A stretch of 12,549 bases of DNA, taken from assembly GCA_016180645.1 (NCBI GenBank), contig JACPAV010000064.1:1-12549 (forward strand), written 5' to 3'. Shown here piece after piece: positions 11,201 to 12,549 of the stretch. The notes beneath the pieces are model-generated. The model saw only the letters and a program-made list of their open reading frames with translations. It made no database searches and had not been told where the DNA came from. Position 1 is the stretch's first letter. The number at the start of each line of letters is the position of its first letter. Made by a program: the position numbers and the translations under genes. Source of the DNA: Nitrospirota bacterium. Its GTDB lineage: Bacteria; JACPQY01.

Positions 11201-12549
11201 TTACGGAAGATTTGTGACGGGGACGGGGGTGAGGCGTTGGGTGCTCGTGCCGTCGCCCAGTTGGCCGTAGAGATTCCTCCCCCAGCATTTCACCGTCCCG
11301 TCGGAAAGAAGGGAACAGGTGTGATCGATGCCCCCCGCCACGGCCACACCGCCCGAAAGTGATGACACGGCGGTAGGCGTCAGGCGATCGGCGCTGGTTC
11401 CGTCCCCAAGCTGACCGTAGACATTGCGCCCCCAGCATTTCACCGTGCCGTCGGAGAGAAGGGAACAGGTGTGATTTAGGCCCCCTGCCACGGCCACACC
11501 GCCCGACAGGCTGCTCACGGCCACGGGGGTCGATTTGTCCACCAGCCCCCCGTCCCCAAGCTGACCGAAGACATTGCGCCCCCAGCATTTCACCGTGCCG
11601 TCGGAGAGAAGGGAACAGCTGTGATCGGCGCCCACTGTGACCGCCACGCCGCCCGTGAGGGAGCTCACGGCCACGGGGGTCAATTTGTCCACCGTCGTCC
11701 CGTCCCCAAGCCGACCGCCGTAATTGTATCCCCAGCATTTGACCGTGCCGTCGGAAAGAAGGGAACAGGTGTGATTGCTGCCCCCCGTGACGGCCACGCC
11801 ACCGGAGAGTGAAGACACGGCGGTGGGCGTTGGGCGGTTGCCGGTGGTTCCGTCCCCAAGCTGACCTTGGGCATTGGCCCCCCAGCATTTGACCGTGCCG
11901 TCGGATAGAAGGGAACAGGTGTGATTGCTGCCCCCCGCGACGGCCACACCGCCCGACAGGCTGCTCACGGCCACGGGGGTCGATTTGTCCCCCCCCGTCC
12001 CGTCCCCAAGCTGACCGTAGAAATTGCGCCCCCAGCATTTCACCGTGCCGTCGGATAGAAGGGAACAGGTGTGCACGTTGCCCCCCGCCACAGCCACACC
12101 ACCCGACAGGCTGCTCACGGCCACGGGGGTCGATTTGTCCCCCCCCGTCCCGGCCCCAAGCTGGCCGTAGATATTGTACCCCCAGCATTTCACCGTGCCG
12201 TCCGAGACGAGTGCGCAGGTGTGATTGCCGAGGTGGTTGGTGATGCCTTCGCGGAAGGGGCGGGCGGGGGCGCCGGAGGCGGTGGATTCGTGGAGGCGGG
12301 GGAGTTTGACGGCCATCGGGCCGACTAGTGAGGACACGGCGGTGGGCGTTAGGCGGTCGGCGGTCGTCCCGTCCCCAAGCTGACCGTAGAGATTGCGTCC
12401 CCAGCATTTCACCGTGCCGTCGGAAAGAAGGGAACAGGTGTGATTTTGGGCCCCCGCCACGGCCACACCGCCCGAAAGTGATGACACGGCGGTAGGCGTC
12501 AGGCGATTGGCGGTGGTTCCGTCCCCAAGCTGACCGTAGAGATTGTCCC
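11201..12549 (-). CDS. RCC1-repeat (beta-propeller) protein, N-terminus outside window
   Basis: RCC1/ATS1-type repeats fold as blades of a propeller and usually mediate protein binding; in bacteria such proteins are often secreted or surface-bound. The gene runs in from the right edge and stops at TAA (complement of 11201-11203); about 449 residues are visible. Eight full units carry the signature NHTCSLLSDGTVKCWGRN, then YGQLGDGT and a TPVAVSSLSGG linker. Seven units have exactly 50 residues (150 bases); the second visible one has 73, because KLPRLHESTASGAPARPFRE and a few more residues are inserted before its HTC. Every unit has two cysteines (HTC and KCWG), which could form a disulfide if exported. 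Neighbouring units are nearly identical in DNA, a sign of recent expansion or gene conversion. Signal peptide and total length cannot be seen. Confidence 0.92.
   Translation of the reverse strand, partial: DNLYGQLGDGTTANRLTPTAVSSLSGGVAVAGAQNHTCSLLSDGTVKCWGRNLYGQLGDGTTADRLTPTAVSSLVGPMAVKLPRLHESTASGAPARPFREGITNHLGNHTCALVSDGTVKCWGYNIYGQLGAGTGGDKSTPVAVSSLSGGVAVAGGNVHTCSLLSDGTVKCWGRNFYGQLGDGTGGDKSTPVAVSSLSGGVAVAGGSNHTCSLLSDGTVKCWGANAQGQLGDGTTGNRPTPTAVSSLSGGVAVTGGSNHTCSLLSDGTVKCWGYNYGGRLGDGTTVDKLTPVAVSSLTGGVAVTVGADHSCSLLSDGTVKCWGRNVFGQLGDGGLVDKSTPVAVSSLSGGVAVAGGLNHTCSLLSDGTVKCWGRNVYGQLGDGTSADRLTPTAVSSLSGGVAVAGGIDHTCSLLSDGTVKCWGRNLYGQLGDGTSTQRLTPVPVTNLP
11283..12410. repeat. 150-base tandem repeat array within the RCC1 gene
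   Basis: The word CAGCATTT begins at 11283, 11433, 11583, 11733, 11883, 12033, 12183 and 12402. The first six intervals are exactly 150 bases; the last is 219, that is 150 plus 69. The shared cores around CAGCATTTCACCGTGCCGTC differ at only a few positions between units. Confidence 0.9.

Larger units (their letters stand above)
11081..11231. repeat. 34-base direct repeat flanking the RCC1 gene end
   Basis: The 34 bases from 11081 to 11114 recur without change at 11198-11231. Each copy spans a TAA stop and the codons for the last residues (PVPVTNLP). The offset is 117 bases. Confidence 0.85.

Noticed and set aside
11172-12407. 411-residue minus-strand frame in another register of the RCC1 region
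   Set aside because: It is an out-of-frame reading of the 150-base repeats, so its own internal repeats are only an echo. It gives no RCC1 signature.
11283-12410. CRISPR-like regular repeats
   Set aside because: The period is 150 bases, the spacing DNA is also repeated, and the whole array translates into RCC1 units.

Overview
The window is GC-rich bacterial DNA of the kind seen in uncultured soil or subsurface lineages such as Acidobacteria, Myxococcota or NC10/Rokubacteria-like groups. That placement rests only on GC content, the short-word repeats, and the presence of RCC1, HNR and pRiA4b-type genes. No rRNA or tRNA gene fixes it. I saw no CRISPR array, no recognisable insertion sequence and no tRNA.

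Left part (1-887): a minus-strand tyrosine recombinase (integrase) runs off the left edge. Its reading frame has absorbed two kinds of short-word repeat without being broken. It is followed by about 360 bases of repeat-rich non-coding DNA (888-1247).

Central part (about 1202-7832, plus strand): a tightly packed run of nine genes, with stop/start overlaps or gaps of at most 57 bases. A good sigma70-type promoter lies at 1202-1230. A tiny basic ORF (1248-1382) and a 76-base three-way palindrome stand before the first well-supported gene. In order the genes are: a small one-CxxC protein; a 64-residue four-cysteine zinc-finger protein; a CxxC protein (paralog 1); a helix-turn-helix protein; a divergent ScpA-type kleisin; an unknown 157-residue protein; a divergent ScpB-type winged-helix protein; two more CxxC proteins (paralogs 2 and 3) related to paralog 1; and a large SEC-C/pRiA4b-ORF3 protein. 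No SMC ATPase is encoded. A kleisin and its winged-helix partner, a DNA-binding protein and three members of one unnamed CxxC family, beside an integrase, make this the most interesting part of the window. It may be a maintenance, chromosome-interaction or defence module of an integrated element, but its function is unknown.

Right part (8075-12549): the genes look unrelated to one another. There is a Ros/MucR-type zinc finger fused to five HNR (homing-endonuclease-associated) repeats, an isoprenylcysteine-methyltransferase-like membrane protein, and a multi-pass membrane protein of unknown function. On the minus strand are two very small membrane proteins, the first apparently frameshifted, and the 3' part of an RCC1-repeat protein built from nearly identical 150-base units. 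A decayed second copy of the RCC1 gene tail lies just beyond its stop codon and seems to carry the promoter region of the small membrane genes.
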